Source: Monilinia fructicola
Lineage: Eukaryota > Ascomycota > Leotiomycetes > Helotiales > Sclerotiniaceae
Assembly (NCBI GenBank): GCA_008692225.1
Contig: VICG01000007.1
Span: 2,080,501-2,144,500, forward strand
Reading direction: 5' to 3'
DNA: 64,000 nucleotides
Shown here: piece by piece, positions 25,527 through 36,615 of the stretch
Layout: every line of letters begins with the position of its first letter
Numbering within the stretch: the first letter of the stretch is position 1
The notes under the pieces: model-generated
Seen by the model: the letters and a program-made list of their open reading frames with translations, nothing else
What the model was told of the DNA's origin: nothing
Database searches by the model: none
Program-made: the position numbers and the translations under genes

Positions 25527-26190
25527 TTACAATGGATCTCCAGCAGCTCTAGCCTATTCGCCGGGTTAGTACAAAGAAATCTGCAGGAATTATGTACATT
25601 GTAGCTTACCCTGACAGCAGTTGGTCCGCCCAATTCCCTCTCCAGTCCACCCTCAAACTCTCTTGGAACAGATTGCTTGTCTGGGTACAGAACTCCCACG
25701 ACTGCACAGAGTCCAAATACAGATGCAACGAAAAGGCCCAATTGAAGCGCAGCCGTTCCTGGCTTTTGATGGGTGTACTCTTCAGGTGAGAACATACCCA
25801 AAATATCATTGTCCTCGTGAACGGGTTCTCCATAGTTTCTTCGCTCTTGTTTGTCCCACCAATCTGCATGGGGGTCGCGGAATTGACGCTTGACTCTGGG
25901 TGGGTTGATATAGCCTCCGTTCTTCATACTACATTAATATCTATATTTGAATCAAAGTCGGAGTATACTGACCATGCCAGGGTCTTCAATATCGGTCTTC
26001 ATCCTGCCTAGTCAGCGTATGCTTCCCCCCAACACAAATAACTGCGATCAAGCAGACTGACCAAATTTGGATAGTCTGGCCCGCTGGGAGCGGCTGCCTG
26101 ACTGGCACATCGTTGTGGTACGAGGGTGGTTTGACGTGGAATGAAGGAAGTTCGCAGTGGTCGCGCTGCTGCAATTCGTCTGGAGAACAT
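25527..26190 (-). CDS. Mitochondrial complex I accessory subunit, NDUFB8/ASHI-like
   Basis: The protein resembles the fungal NADH:ubiquinone oxidoreductase subunit related to mammalian NDUFB8 (ASHI), a membrane-arm accessory subunit. Four exons, 26190-26062, 25996-25973 (24 bp only), 25921-25610 and 25553-25527, give 163 aa. The N-terminal 30-40 residues are Arg/Ser/Ala-rich without acids, as in mitochondrial presequences (MFSRRIAAARPLR). Conserved signatures follow: GGYINPP, FRDPHADWWDKQERRNYGEP and EDNDILGMFSPEEY. One membrane segment follows (LQLGLFVASVFGLCAVVGV), then YPDKQSVPREF. The acceptors chosen both read ATGAAG; other nearby AGs put stops in frame. The ATG follows directly on the acceptor of a 5' UTR intron. 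The ESSS subunit (NDUFB11) was considered but the ADWWDKQERR block fits ASHI better. Confidence 0.85.
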
Positions 26191-26250
26191 CTGCGAGTTG
26201 TTCATTAGTAAGTTGATAAGTATACTACTGAATAAATGTGTATGGCATAC
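26191..26250 (-). other. Probable 5' UTR intron of the NDUFB8-like gene
   Basis: On the minus strand GTATGCC begins at 26250 and the run TTACTAATGAACAACTCGCAG ends at 26191, giving a 60-bp intron with an exact TACTAAT branch site. The start ATG (26190) immediately follows the acceptor. The short upstream exon has no ATG, so the intron is in the leader. An ATG inside the intron (26205) would add four residues if the intron were retained. Confidence 0.65.
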
Positions 26251-26575
26251 CTTGGATGAGCCTCCGCAATTGATCGTAGCTGTTTGAAATGTCTATTACT
26301 TCTTATTATCAGAGGTCGACGGGATGTTACTCGTTCGGTTAAACGTCAAACTAGTGGCAGTTGGGCGGAATCTCGACGCGAGAAAGGTAATTTCTTCATA
26401 CTCCCTTCTCCGGTACGTAATTTTTTAACAGCGCATGATAAAAGTAGCTGGGAATGCTCAAATTTTGTATCAAGAATCCTTATGATGTACGGAACCTTAC
26501 GAAGTAGTTTTATGATTTCAAATGAGAATTTCATCAAATTCAAGGTAGTGTCTGGCCTCCCCTCTCTCAAAAAGT
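26251..26575. promoter_or_regulatory. Shared divergent promoter, NDUFB8-like and SWR1
   Basis: The two start codons are 385 bp apart in opposite directions, so this stretch must drive both. No TATA box or known binding site stands out; the SWR1 side has T- and A-rich tracts. Confidence 0.5.
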
Positions 26576-29500
26576 ATGACAACCGCGTCAGAAGCTCCTG
26601 AGAGTGAAAAAATCTTTGGTAAGAACAGCAATTGAAATTCTTCAAGACTGCATCAAATTGACATATTTTATATCAGACGTACCTCCAACTCAAGATGTGC
26701 CACAAACCCCAAAAGCGAATGGACATGCGATTGAAAATGGTGATGGAGAAGGACCCCCGAGCAAGAAGCGGCGATTGAGCAGCGAGACAAAGACCGTACC
26801 GAAGCGCAAACCCGAATCGCCTCCCTGGAAGAAGGTCGTAGCAGAAGGACCGACTTCTTTTACTGTCGATGGAAAACGCAAATCAGGCCGTGTGAATCAG
26901 ATACCATTGGAACTACAGCCTCAATCCGAGAAGCGAACAACGCGGGGTGCGGCGCAAAAAGCAGTCACCTCTAAAAGTAAACATGGAAATCAAAATGGCA
27001 TTCACTCATCTTCAAATCGAGATGCGTCTACCACACTTGGGACCTCCCAAGCTTCCAAGAAGTTCACCAGCCAAAATCTATCAAAATCGCCAAACAAACC
27101 ATCAACATCTCCAAAGCGCTCACATCGAAAACCCATACCCTCTGAGCAGAACTCAACTCAAGCACGTTCTGGTAATAAAAAATCGATTGTTGGTAAGGAT
27201 TCGCAATCTACGCCGACATATTCGAGGTTGCGCCGATCTGGTCGAGCTTCTGAGGTAATTCAGAACGACCTGGCGAGCTCGTCGCCAGCAATAACCGCAG
27301 AGGGTATGGCAGATCAAACACCTAAATCGACGCCCACAAAGATTAGACTTCGACTCAAACCGGCCACTTTCCCTGTGCTTCATAGAGATGACACATTCCC
27401 GAAACCACCAAAATTCACATCTTTCAGCGAGTTCTACGAGTGGGGGTTGCATGTACCTGCGATTGAAGGTGGTTTGTATATCCCTGAAGATGCGGTAGAA
27501 TATACCGAGGAAGACATCAAAAGGGATGCCCAGACGATGATAAGGCTTGAGGATGCAGTGAAGCCCGGTGGCGTTTTTGGCCAATTCGACCATCATGAAC
27601 CATCCTGAAAAACAAGATCCGATGCCACCACAGTATGCACATCAAGATCATCTCGTGAAAGCTGCACTCCACTTTCGGATACTCATGATCAGGGAACAAA
27701 GGGAACACTTGAGACTCGCGAAGCAATTGGCCGAAGCATGTAGGGATGAATGGGTTCGGCGACAACCGAAGTCTCATGAGCAGTTAGAGGCAGAGGAGAG
27801 GAAGGCATCTGAAGCGCGCTATAAAAGTGTGCTAAAGAGTCTTTTGGGTACGTGGGAGAATGTTAAAATAGAAGTCAACCGACGGCGCTTGATTGAATGG
27901 GAGGCGCAGGAGCAAGCTCGGGTACGGAAAGCCCTCAACGAAGCTGTAGATATTTCCACACAGAAGCTACAGGCTCGCAGAGCGCAGCACGATTCGGAAG
28001 AAGAAGATACTGATGAGGAAGACAACGAAGACGAAAACGCAAATGATGACTCCAACAATGACAGCGGCTCTGATTCTGAGCCTAATGACTATGAAAGTAA
28101 TATGTCCTCTTCCGAATCGGAGGCTGACGAGGAGACTGCCAAACATGAGGATGAGCAACTTACTATTGATCAATTGCGCGAAAAATACGCAGCCTTGCCT
28201 GACATCGTTCCAGCCAGCGTTGGCAAACAAATGGTAGGAGACGAAAGCGAAGACGAAGATATGGAAAGCGATCCTTCGATAGACATGGATGATGATACAG
28301 ATTCCAGCGATGAAGAAGAAGATAGTGATGAGGAAGACGTAAACGAAGCAGACGATGGTGGCCGCGCTGATCTTCTTGGGTTTCTCTTACCTTCAGATAT
28401 TAAAGAACTGGAGACGAAACAAGCTGAATTGGGGCCAGTCGAAGAATCGGTGGAACCAATGGACGAGGATTTAACGCCAGTTATACCAAAGGATGGAATG
28501 GATCTAGATGTGAAGGATAGTGAAGCACCCACTACACTCAACGGAGAGTCTATACAGCCATCTGCGGATGGAATATCTAGAAAGTCACCCCTAATCGAAG
28601 AAATACCTATGAGTGACCATGATATATACCAAGCAAGGCAAATGATTTGCTGTCTCCCAATCAGTTCCAAGAGAACACGGCAATGAGTCCTGATCAAAGC
28701 AGTCAGCCTACTCCAAGAACAACCGAAAACAAAACCTTCAGAGGTAGATGATTCGGCATCATCTGTCGATCTTCATCACACTAGTCGGCGCAACACACAT
28801 AGCGCAACTCCTCAGCCCTCGAATGGACTAAAGACTCCAGTCCCATTTCTCTTACGGGGTACACTCAGAGAATACCAACACTATGGTCTGGATTGGCTTG
28901 CAGGGCTTTACGCGAACAATACAAATGGTATTCTAGCGGATGAGATGGGATTAGGTAAAACAATACAGACGATAGCATTGTTGGCCCATATTGCTTGCGA
29001 GCATCAAGTCTGGGGCCCTCATCTTGTCATTGTACCAACTAGTGTCATGCTCAACTGGGAAATGGAATTCAAAAAATGGTGTCCTCCAGGATTCAAGATC
29101 CTAACGTATTATGGTAATCAGGAAGAGAGAAAAAACGTAAACGTGCTGGTTGGAAGGACGACGATGCCTGGAATGTATGCATTACATCATACCAACTTGT
29201 AATCCAGGATCAGCAAGTGTTTAAAACGACGGCAATGGCACTATATGATTCTTGATGAAGCTCACAATATCAAGAATTTTCAATCTCAAAGATGGCAAAC
29301 TATGTTGAATTTCAATACTCGAGCACGGCTACTACTCACTGGTACTCCTCTGCAAAATAACTTAACGGAATTGTGGTCTCTGCTCTACTTCTTGATGCCA
29401 TCGGATGGAAGCGAGCAAGGTGTTGGTGGCTTTGCAAATTTGAAGGAATTCCAGGACTGGTTTAAGAAGCCAACCGAACAAATCTTGGAACATGGCAGGG

Positions 29501-31488
29501 AGCAAATGGACGATGAGTCCAAGGCAATTATTAGCAAACTTCACAAGGTTCTCAGACCTTATCTCCTCAGGCGGCTGAAAGCAGACGTCGAAAAGCAAAT
29601 GCCTGGAAAGTACGAGCACGTTGAGTTTTGCCGTTTGTCCAAACGACAGCGTGAGCTTTACGATAGTTTCCTAAGTCGAAATGATACCAGGGACACCCTC
29701 GCTTCGGGTAATTATCTTTCCATCATCAATTGTTTGATGCAATTGCGGAAAGTTTGTAATCATCCAGATCTCTTTCTTGATCGGCCTATTTATGACTTCG
29801 TTCCCGATGGAAAAAGTCGGCCATCACTGATTTTGAGATCAAAGATCTTCTGATTCGTAGGAAAATGTTCCGTCAAGAACCTATGACTGAGGTTAGCTTG
29901 GATTTCTTGAATCTCGTGCCAACCAAGCATGAATCTTTGTCTGGGGTGTTAGCCTCCGAGATCAACAGGCTTAGTGCCCGTCGTGCCTTAGAAGTGATGA
30001 GGGAGGCGCAACGTACAAGAGCCCAGAATGCGTTCACTAACCTCGACCCTTCGACAGTCAAATCAAACTTGGTGTATTTGGAGAGTGCCTCCCGGTGGGG
30101 GCGATTTGAAGAGCTGCAGCATTGCGTCTTATCTCAATGCTCTTCGACGTCAACAGAAACCTATCTACGGCAGTTCTCTCATTGAACGTCTAGATCTTCG
30201 TCTGGACAAGCGTCCACTGCAAGCTAAACCTAAAAGACGAACCAAGTTGATAGAATGGTTAGAGGATTCTTCGCCGATCATGACTTCAATGATTCCTACA
30301 TTTGCATCACGATCTCAAGACCTACACACCACCATTCAGAAGTTTGCTTGCGTGACTCCGCCTGTGGTGGCGCGAGATATGACATCTGTTATGTTTACGC
30401 CTAAAGGTGTCAGTAATTTCCAGAGCACCGTCGCCACTCGAGAAACTGATCCATTCCATGAGGCACGCATGAGACTATCTATTCAATTTCCAGACAAACG
30501 CCTTTTGCAATATGACTGCGGTAAATTGCAAACTCTGGATAAGCTATTGCGTAAATTGCAAGCTGGTGGGCACCGGGCACTGATTTTCACTCAAATGACA
30601 AAGGTGCTCGATATTCTTGAGCAATTCCTCAACATTCACGGACACAAATATCTCCGACTTGATGGAGCTACCAAGATTGAGCAGCGACAAATTCTTACGG
30701 ATCGCTTCAATAACGATACTCGAATTCTTGCATTCATTCTATCCAGTCGTTCAGGTGGTCTAGGTATCAACTTGACGGGGGCGGACACTGTTATCTTTTA
30801 TGATTTGGATTGGAATCCGGCAATGGACAAGCAATGTCAAGATCGCTGCCATCGTATTGGACAAACACGAGATGTGCACATTTATCGCCTCGTATCAGAG
30901 CACACAATTGAAGCCAATATTTTGCGCAAAGCGAACCAAAAGCGTATGCTTGATGATGTTGTTATTCAAGAAGGAGAATTCACTACAGATTACTTCAACA
31001 AGATAAATGTACGAGATGTCATTGGAGAGGAAGAGTCTAGTCTCATGGAAGGGGATGCAGCCGCCAATGCAGCCATGGATCGAGTTTTGGGCGGACCGGA
31101 CAATGACAAAGATGTTCGACGTGTTTTTGCTCAAGCCGAAGATCGTGAGGATGTCGCGGCAGCTCGAGTTGCCGAACGAGAAATCGTCCAAACCGACGCG
31201 GCCGATTTTGATGAAAATGCAGTGACGGCATCGGCTACTCCAGGTGGGGCGGGAACACCTGCAGAAGGGGCTCCCACTCCAGGTGCTGACGGAACGCCCA
31301 CAGCCGAAGACCTGATGGAGATTGACGAGGATGAACTTAATGCTTGGGGACAACCAGTTGGTTCAATGGATGACTACATGTTAAAATTTATGTCTGCTCA
31401 ATTGGCAGACGCGCCCATTGAATTTCCACGGGACAAGAAGAAGGGCAAGAAGGGCAAAGATCATCGAAACCGTCATAGAGCTAGATGA
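26576..31488 (+). CDS. SWR1: Swr1 chromatin-remodelling ATPase, frame broken by seven single-base shifts
   Basis: Swr1 is the Snf2-family catalytic subunit that exchanges H2A for H2A.Z. Exon 1 (26576-26618, MTTASEAPESEKIF) is joined over a 58-bp intron to 26677 onward. In order: a basic disordered N-terminus, the HSA region after PQYAHQDHLVKAAL (27630-27880), an acidic Ser/Asp/Glu stretch (27990-28350), and the ATPase with DEMGLGKTIQTIALLAH (28940), DEAHN (29254) and LLTGTPLQNNL (29335). A linker precedes the helicase C lobe (SSRSGGLGINLTGAD, DRCHRIGQTR, 30745-30870). The tail is Gly/Pro/Asp-rich and ends in basic residues. The frame switches near 27600, 28641, 28728, 29130, 29223, 29812 and 30138, alternating +1 and -1, mostly in A or T runs, with no in-frame nonsense codon otherwise. 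The net length, less one base, is 1618 codons. Consensus error or very recent decay are both possible. Confidence 0.88.
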
Positions 31489-32564
31489 TGAGTTGGTTCG
31501 CTTGGAAACGACGCACACCAAACCAAATCAAGCCAAATACAACACCACAAACCTTTGTAATCTACTGATTTACCAAACATTCATCAGCGCGTGTTTTATT
31601 AGAATGGAGATTCAATGTGTACATGAGGATAGGGAAAGGCGTTGTAGCGAAATGGAATGAAAGTTTTTTTTTTAGGTAGTCACTGGAATCATTTATGCAT
31701 GAGATGGAGTTTCTGTTGAAGCGGCTTATATTGCTGCTCAAGGTTGGTTGGTTTGGACTGGTTTAGTTGGTTTGATATGAGGGGATTGGAAATGCAAAGG
31801 AAGCGGGAGAGGGGTCAGTGGATGATAAAAAGAATTAGGTATAGCCAATTCCAGTCGTTTGTAGAATCACATGAGCGATGGATACTCGTATTCGAAGAAT
31901 AAGAACAAGCATAACAAGAATAATAAGAACGGAGAAGAACTCAACTTTGAAGGGACTATCATCCATTATCTAATTACCTAGTAGTTACCACAAGCACTAG
32001 CTCGGAAGGTACTGTAGGTCACAGTAGGTGTGGTCAAACACGAAAAGTATAAACAGGCGACATGTTACATGGTCCTATCAATCCAGATTTCAATCGAGAG
32101 ATCGCGATCACTTTTCCATTACTCATCACCTCTCGTCGCACTTCATCCAATGGCATGCACGGATGGCATCGGGACGCTTGCTTGCCTTGCTGGGATGATG
32201 GATGGATCAGTCAGTCAGCCGCTTATCCGGAACGCATCCATGGCGGGTTGCAACTTGCAACTTGCCTAAACGTTGAGCCATCCATCATCCATTCTAGTCG
32301 AGTACTGACTGTCTTTGCATGCTACACTGTACAGAGTATGTTCGATGGCATTTTCGACACCAGCCTCCCCTCCCGTCGTCTCTTCTTTTGATCCGTTGTC
32401 GAATCCAATCCATGGATTTTCCTATGCGATGGCATCGTGGTGTCGGGCTAGCGTCGGGTTAATGTCGGGTTGGTGGGTTTTCTTGCTTATAAATTTCATG
32501 GTTGTACCGTGTATGGAGTAATGTGAGGTGAGGGGTAGGTAGGAGGTAGGTAGGTTGTATGTTT
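31489..32564. other. Intergenic, 3' of SWR1
   Basis: Presumed SWR1 3' UTR followed by DNA without credible frames (the longest, 109 codons at 32062-32391, overlaps others and looks random). An A(T)-rich AATAAGAA-type tract lies at 31900-31935. Confidence 0.5.
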
Positions 32565-32745
32565 TAGATATTAGATATTAGATATTAGATATTAGATATT
32601 AGATATTAGATATTAGATATTAGATATTAGATATTTAGATATTAGATATTAGATATTAGATATTAGATATTAGATATTAGATATTAGATATTAGATATTA
32701 GATATTAGATATTAGATATTAGATATTAGATATTAGATATTAGAT
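32565..32745. repeat. Heptanucleotide tandem array (ATATTAG)n
   Basis: About 26 near-perfect copies of a 7-bp unit (gatatta) over about 180 bp. One extra T near 32635 shifts the phase once; otherwise copies are identical. It is not the fungal telomere unit TTAGGG. Confidence 0.93.
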
Positions 32746-33897
32746 AATAATTGATTATCTAGGTGTATAGAGTATGAATATTTAGTGGTGGAATATTCAT
32801 ACAAATATCCATCCTCGAGTATACTGACTACCTATGTATATATCTACTAAGTCTTCATCTATATCCATGAATATTTATCTATCTTATTTATCTATCTAAT
32901 ATAATTCCAATTGATTGCATTATTATTATTTAGGAGCCATTAGATATAATAATTATTTACCTATAACCTGGAATTAATACTCTAAATATCTAGGTGAGCT
33001 ATTACATTCTTTATATCTACGTAAATAACCTTTGGAAATCTTAAGACTTCTAAGATTGGTAGATATAGCGGCTTTTTATATTTAATAATCTATAAGTACC
33101 TCTAGGGCTTTATATATCTATAATAAATACTCGATTCTCTTACTTAATTATATCATTTAGGATTTATATATATAACTATAGTATATATATATAAGCTAGC
33201 TATATATAAGCTATATATAAAAAATAACTATATATAAAATAAACTATATATAATTAATCTATATGTATATATAATCTACATATATATATAATATACATAT
33301 ATATATAATCTACATATATATAATCTACAAATATATGACAAACTTTGAAATCCGTTCCTTCCGTTTTTTTGCGGAGGTATCCCCCGCTTCGATCCCATCG
33401 AGAGAAAAGCACAACACAGAATTTCCGATCCGAAGGTTCCGATTTGTTTTTATGGGCGGCTGGGCTGAGCTGAGTGAAGTTTGGGTTGAGTGAGTGACTG
33501 AGTGAGTGAGAGAGAGAAAACAAATATCAATCGCATTGTATCGCATTGCATCGTGCTGCAGAATTGCAAGTTATTATATTACATTTATACGATATCTATC
33601 GGTTTCATTTGGTTTGGTTGGTATTCATCAATTCATTTGGTAATCTCAATATATCATATCACTCACCATATTTCGGTCAAGCTATCAAACAAAAAGAGGG
33701 TTTCTCTCACTCAAAGGAACTTACTTGGGTTGAGTGAGACATTGGATTTCTTGGGAAACGGTAATCACGAGAATTCAAACATTTTGATATTTGACCACAA
33801 CCGCGAATTAAAGATTCGGTGACGATAAATACCCCGTCCCTGAGAGAAGTGACCATAGTTCTATTTTATACCGACATCAAAGTCAATAAAGGTCAAA
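32746..33897. other. AT-rich intergenic DNA before the acyltransferase gene
   Basis: Very AT-rich from 32746 to about 33340, ending in TATATA runs with repeated ATCTACATATAT motifs (33250-33330). Composition returns to normal after 33345. Frames of 60-106 codons to 33822 are unconvincing. The right end should hold the promoter of the acyltransferase gene. Confidence 0.5.
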
Positions 33898-35080
33898 ATG
33901 AACGCATCATCTTCTCTCCCATTTCCTATTCCCACCACTCTCTCTCCGGCCTTCGAAACCTTAGGTCACGAGACTATTAGAGCTGCTGCTTTTCTCCTCA
34001 TACCTACCGAGCTTCTTTATTTCTCCATCTATTTTCTTGCTCAAGAGACAATATGGAACATATAAGAAATTATCGGCGTTATCCTTGGTCACGTTTTGGT
34101 TGAGTAGTTGGATAAATCCTATCTCCTGTGCTCCAATAGGTGCTTTGAGGAATTTTGCTGGTATGTATAAGTTATATACATTCACATGGCCCCTCCAAAT
34201 AAACCGGAAAGGAATTCAAAAAGTGCTTATTCTCTCCAGTTGCGATCGGTACCCTCAAACTCCTGGACATATATGCCCGGCATCTCTCACTCCCGCAGCT
34301 CAAAGATGACCCTCCAACCTATCAACATGCCCTTCTCCTCCTCACTGAAATGCGCTATGAATCTTTCACGCCTAATTTCATCCGCGTCTCTCGCTCGCAG
34401 GAAACCTTTTAACGAACCCTTGCAATTCGTCATCCATGCTGCGATTTTCTGTGCCTTGCAAGCGTTACCACAGGATTGGGCACTGGTCTTGGCCTTTGAA
34501 GTGCAATTGAGTATCTATCTTATCTGGACGGGCATCCAGCTATTGGTGAGATATAAGAGTAGCCCGGCGCTTTTTTGGGCGATTGTATGCTGTAGAGAGC
34601 TTGGGAGACTTTTGGTATGTAACATGATATTGAAATCTTGAAATCTTGAACTGAGGATGATGAGATAACTAACAATCTCAGGTCCAAAACATGGCACACA
34701 ATGTATTTTCGGCGCCCTGTGCCTCTCTCGCCTACGATCCCCTTCGCAAAAGCCTCCCAAAACTAGGAGTTCCCGGTCCCGATCGCTCGATCGGTGGGAA
34801 TCCTGGCGGCTTTTTTTTTCTCATGGCCGTTTTTCATGTTTATGCATTAGCGCCCATGTTAACGGACAAAGCACTTTTGCGCATCGGGATGTTTTTCGTG
34901 CTCAATGGTTTTGCAACGGTTGGGGAAGCGTTGGTTTGGGGGAGGCGCGAGAGCTGGGTTAAGACGGGCTTGGCGTGGGTGACGGAGATGAGTTTGGGCG
35001 GCTTGGACAGCAGGCGCGCTGGGATTCCGAGGGGGGTGCATGGGATTCGCGTGGGGGAACTTTGTGGGGTTAAGGTTTAG
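33898..35080 (+). CDS. Wax-synthase-like membrane O-acyltransferase, frame interrupted
   Basis: Resembles the fungal MBOAT_2/wax-synthase-like family, multipass enzymes that transfer acyl or acetyl groups, often in lipid or secondary metabolism. From ATG 33898 (MNASSSLPFPIPTTLSP) the pieces fall in three frames: HETIRAAAFLLIPTELLYFS; then LKRQYGTYKKLSALSLVTFW; then LKDDPPTYQHALLLLTEMRY; then FNEPLQFVIHAAIFCALQAL. Next is FGRLYAVESLGDFW, a spliced junction (GTATGT near 34615 to CAG at 34681), and SKTWHTMYFRRP, which carries the family's FW..xWH motif. The C-terminal membrane part (DKALLRIGMFFVLNGFATVG) ends at about 35080. Breaks near 34030, 34409, 34574 and 34730 look like single extra T or C bases in short runs. 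Exact intron boundaries near 34170-34298 and the C-terminal frame are uncertain. It could be a true pseudogene. Confidence 0.6.
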
Positions 35081-35942
35081 GAAATGCTAGCTAGGGTATG
35101 ATGCTGCCATTAGATTGTGGTTGGGTATTCAGTATGATGATGATGCGACGAAATATCATGGTTGTTAGGAACTGTTTTGAGCGTTGTTTTGATTCACTGG
35201 GATAATTGGAGCTTTATGAATATCAATATCAATATCAATATCAATATCAATATCAGCACGAATTTAATTTAAAAACATTTATTTCTAAAATTTGAGTATC
35301 CAAGCATATATGGATCTTTAACGCACCCCACTCAATTCAATACCACTTCCAACCCCATTTCACATCTCTCCTTCACCTCCAATTCACCAATTTGTCTACT
35401 CATCTACTCATCCTTCGATATTCCTACAGATGACAAAGGCAGGAAAGGGGAGATGAGATTCTCTCTCTCTATATCACAAAAAACAAGATTTCATAAGGCA
35501 TAACAAAACAATCACGAATGCCACCCATAGCATCCAAGAAAACCCGTTCTATTAAATCTCTAGCTATCATCAAGCTTACTTGAAAGGGCATCGTGGACGT
35601 TCAACGGATATGAAACGACGGGAGATCAATGCAAGGGGAGAGATGGAATCATTCGAATGGTGTTCTGACGTCTTTTATCGCTCTGGGGCTGGGGCTTGGG
35701 ATGAATCTTTGGGGCGGTGCGAGATGTGATTATTTTTTTCATCTCGTCTGGGTAGGGTGCGTGGGTGTTCCGGAAGGGAGATCAGATGCTTGTCGGAGGA
35801 TGGATTCTGAGTATTCGATATGTAGATGGATATGCATTTGTATATATGCATATGTATTATGCATACGAATATGAATAATGGTGATTGATATCTATCCCAA
35901 GCTCCAAGCGTTGTTGTTTGCATCGAACTACGAGCGGTCACG
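35081..35942. other. Intergenic with an (ATCAAT)n tract
   Basis: A hexanucleotide repeat (atcaat/aatatc) occupies about 35218-35252. The rest has no credible gene. The right end is presumed upstream DNA of the NUDIX gene. Confidence 0.55.
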
Positions 35943-36615
35943 ATGACTCATCGTTTACCTCCACGCAAAACCGCTCCCTCCCCTTCCTTCCCCCCTCCAA
36001 CCCCCACCCCTCGATTCACTACCGAAAAAAGTTCTTCGAAAATCACAAAATCGTCCATCCCAAAACACCAGCATGTCCACCGCGAACGCAAAATACAAAC
36101 GCAAACGCAACCCCGACCCCGACCCCTCCACCCTCGAGCTCGCCCCCTCATAGGCGTAGGAGTCTTCCTCCTCCACCCCTGCTCGACCCCCCAATCCCCC
36201 ACCTTCCTCATGGGGCCCCGGCTCAACAGCCACGGCGCAGGCCACTGGGCGCATCCCGGCGGACACTTGGAGTTCGGCGAAGAGCTCGAGGAATGCGCCG
36301 CGAGGGAGGTGGAGGAAGAGACGGGCATCGTGCTCTCGCGGGGGGACGTGAGGTTTTTTGACGGCGACGAATAGTGTCATGGGGGAGAAGCATTACGTGA
36401 CGGTTTGGATGGTGGGGAGGTGGGATGGGAGGGGCGAGGGGCCGAGAAATCTGGAGCCCGGGAAGTGTGGGGGGTGGGAGTGGGTGGCGTGGGAGGAGAT
36501 GAGGGGGTGGGGGGTTTCGGAGGGAAAGGAGGGAAAGGAGGGAAGGACCTTGTTTCGGCCTGTGTTGGATCTTTTGAGGTGTAGGGAGGAGGTGTTGCCT
36601 CCTAGGTTTGAATGA
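35943..36615 (+). CDS. NUDIX hydrolase (MutT/NUDT15-like), one apparent frameshift
   Basis: NUDIX enzymes hydrolyse nucleoside diphosphate derivatives such as oxidised or non-canonical NTPs. The core reads ARPLIGVGVFLLHP, FLMGPRLNSHGAGHW and a full NUDIX box GX5EX7REX2EEXG (GHLEFGEELEECAAREVEEE followed by TG) near 36255-36330. The frame changes within the six T's at about 36354-36359 and continues as LTATNSVMGEKHYVTVWMVG, NLEPGKCGGWEWVAWEE and a C-terminal LFRPVLDLL. Reading five T's restores one frame. The true start is unclear: ATG 35943 opens the frame but adds about 68 Pro/Lys-rich residues, while ATG 36073 is closer to the usual N-terminus but lies in another frame. The plus strand flips from C-rich to G-rich inside the gene. 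Confidence 0.75.

Noticed and set aside
27526..27630. An intron (GTGAAG...CCACAG) instead of a frameshift near 27600 in SWR1
   Set aside because: It is in phase, but the donor is weak and it would remove the conserved KPGG segment; the other six shifts have no intron explanation.
32565..32745. Interstitial telomere repeat
   Set aside because: The unit is ATATTAG, not TTAGGG or a known variant.
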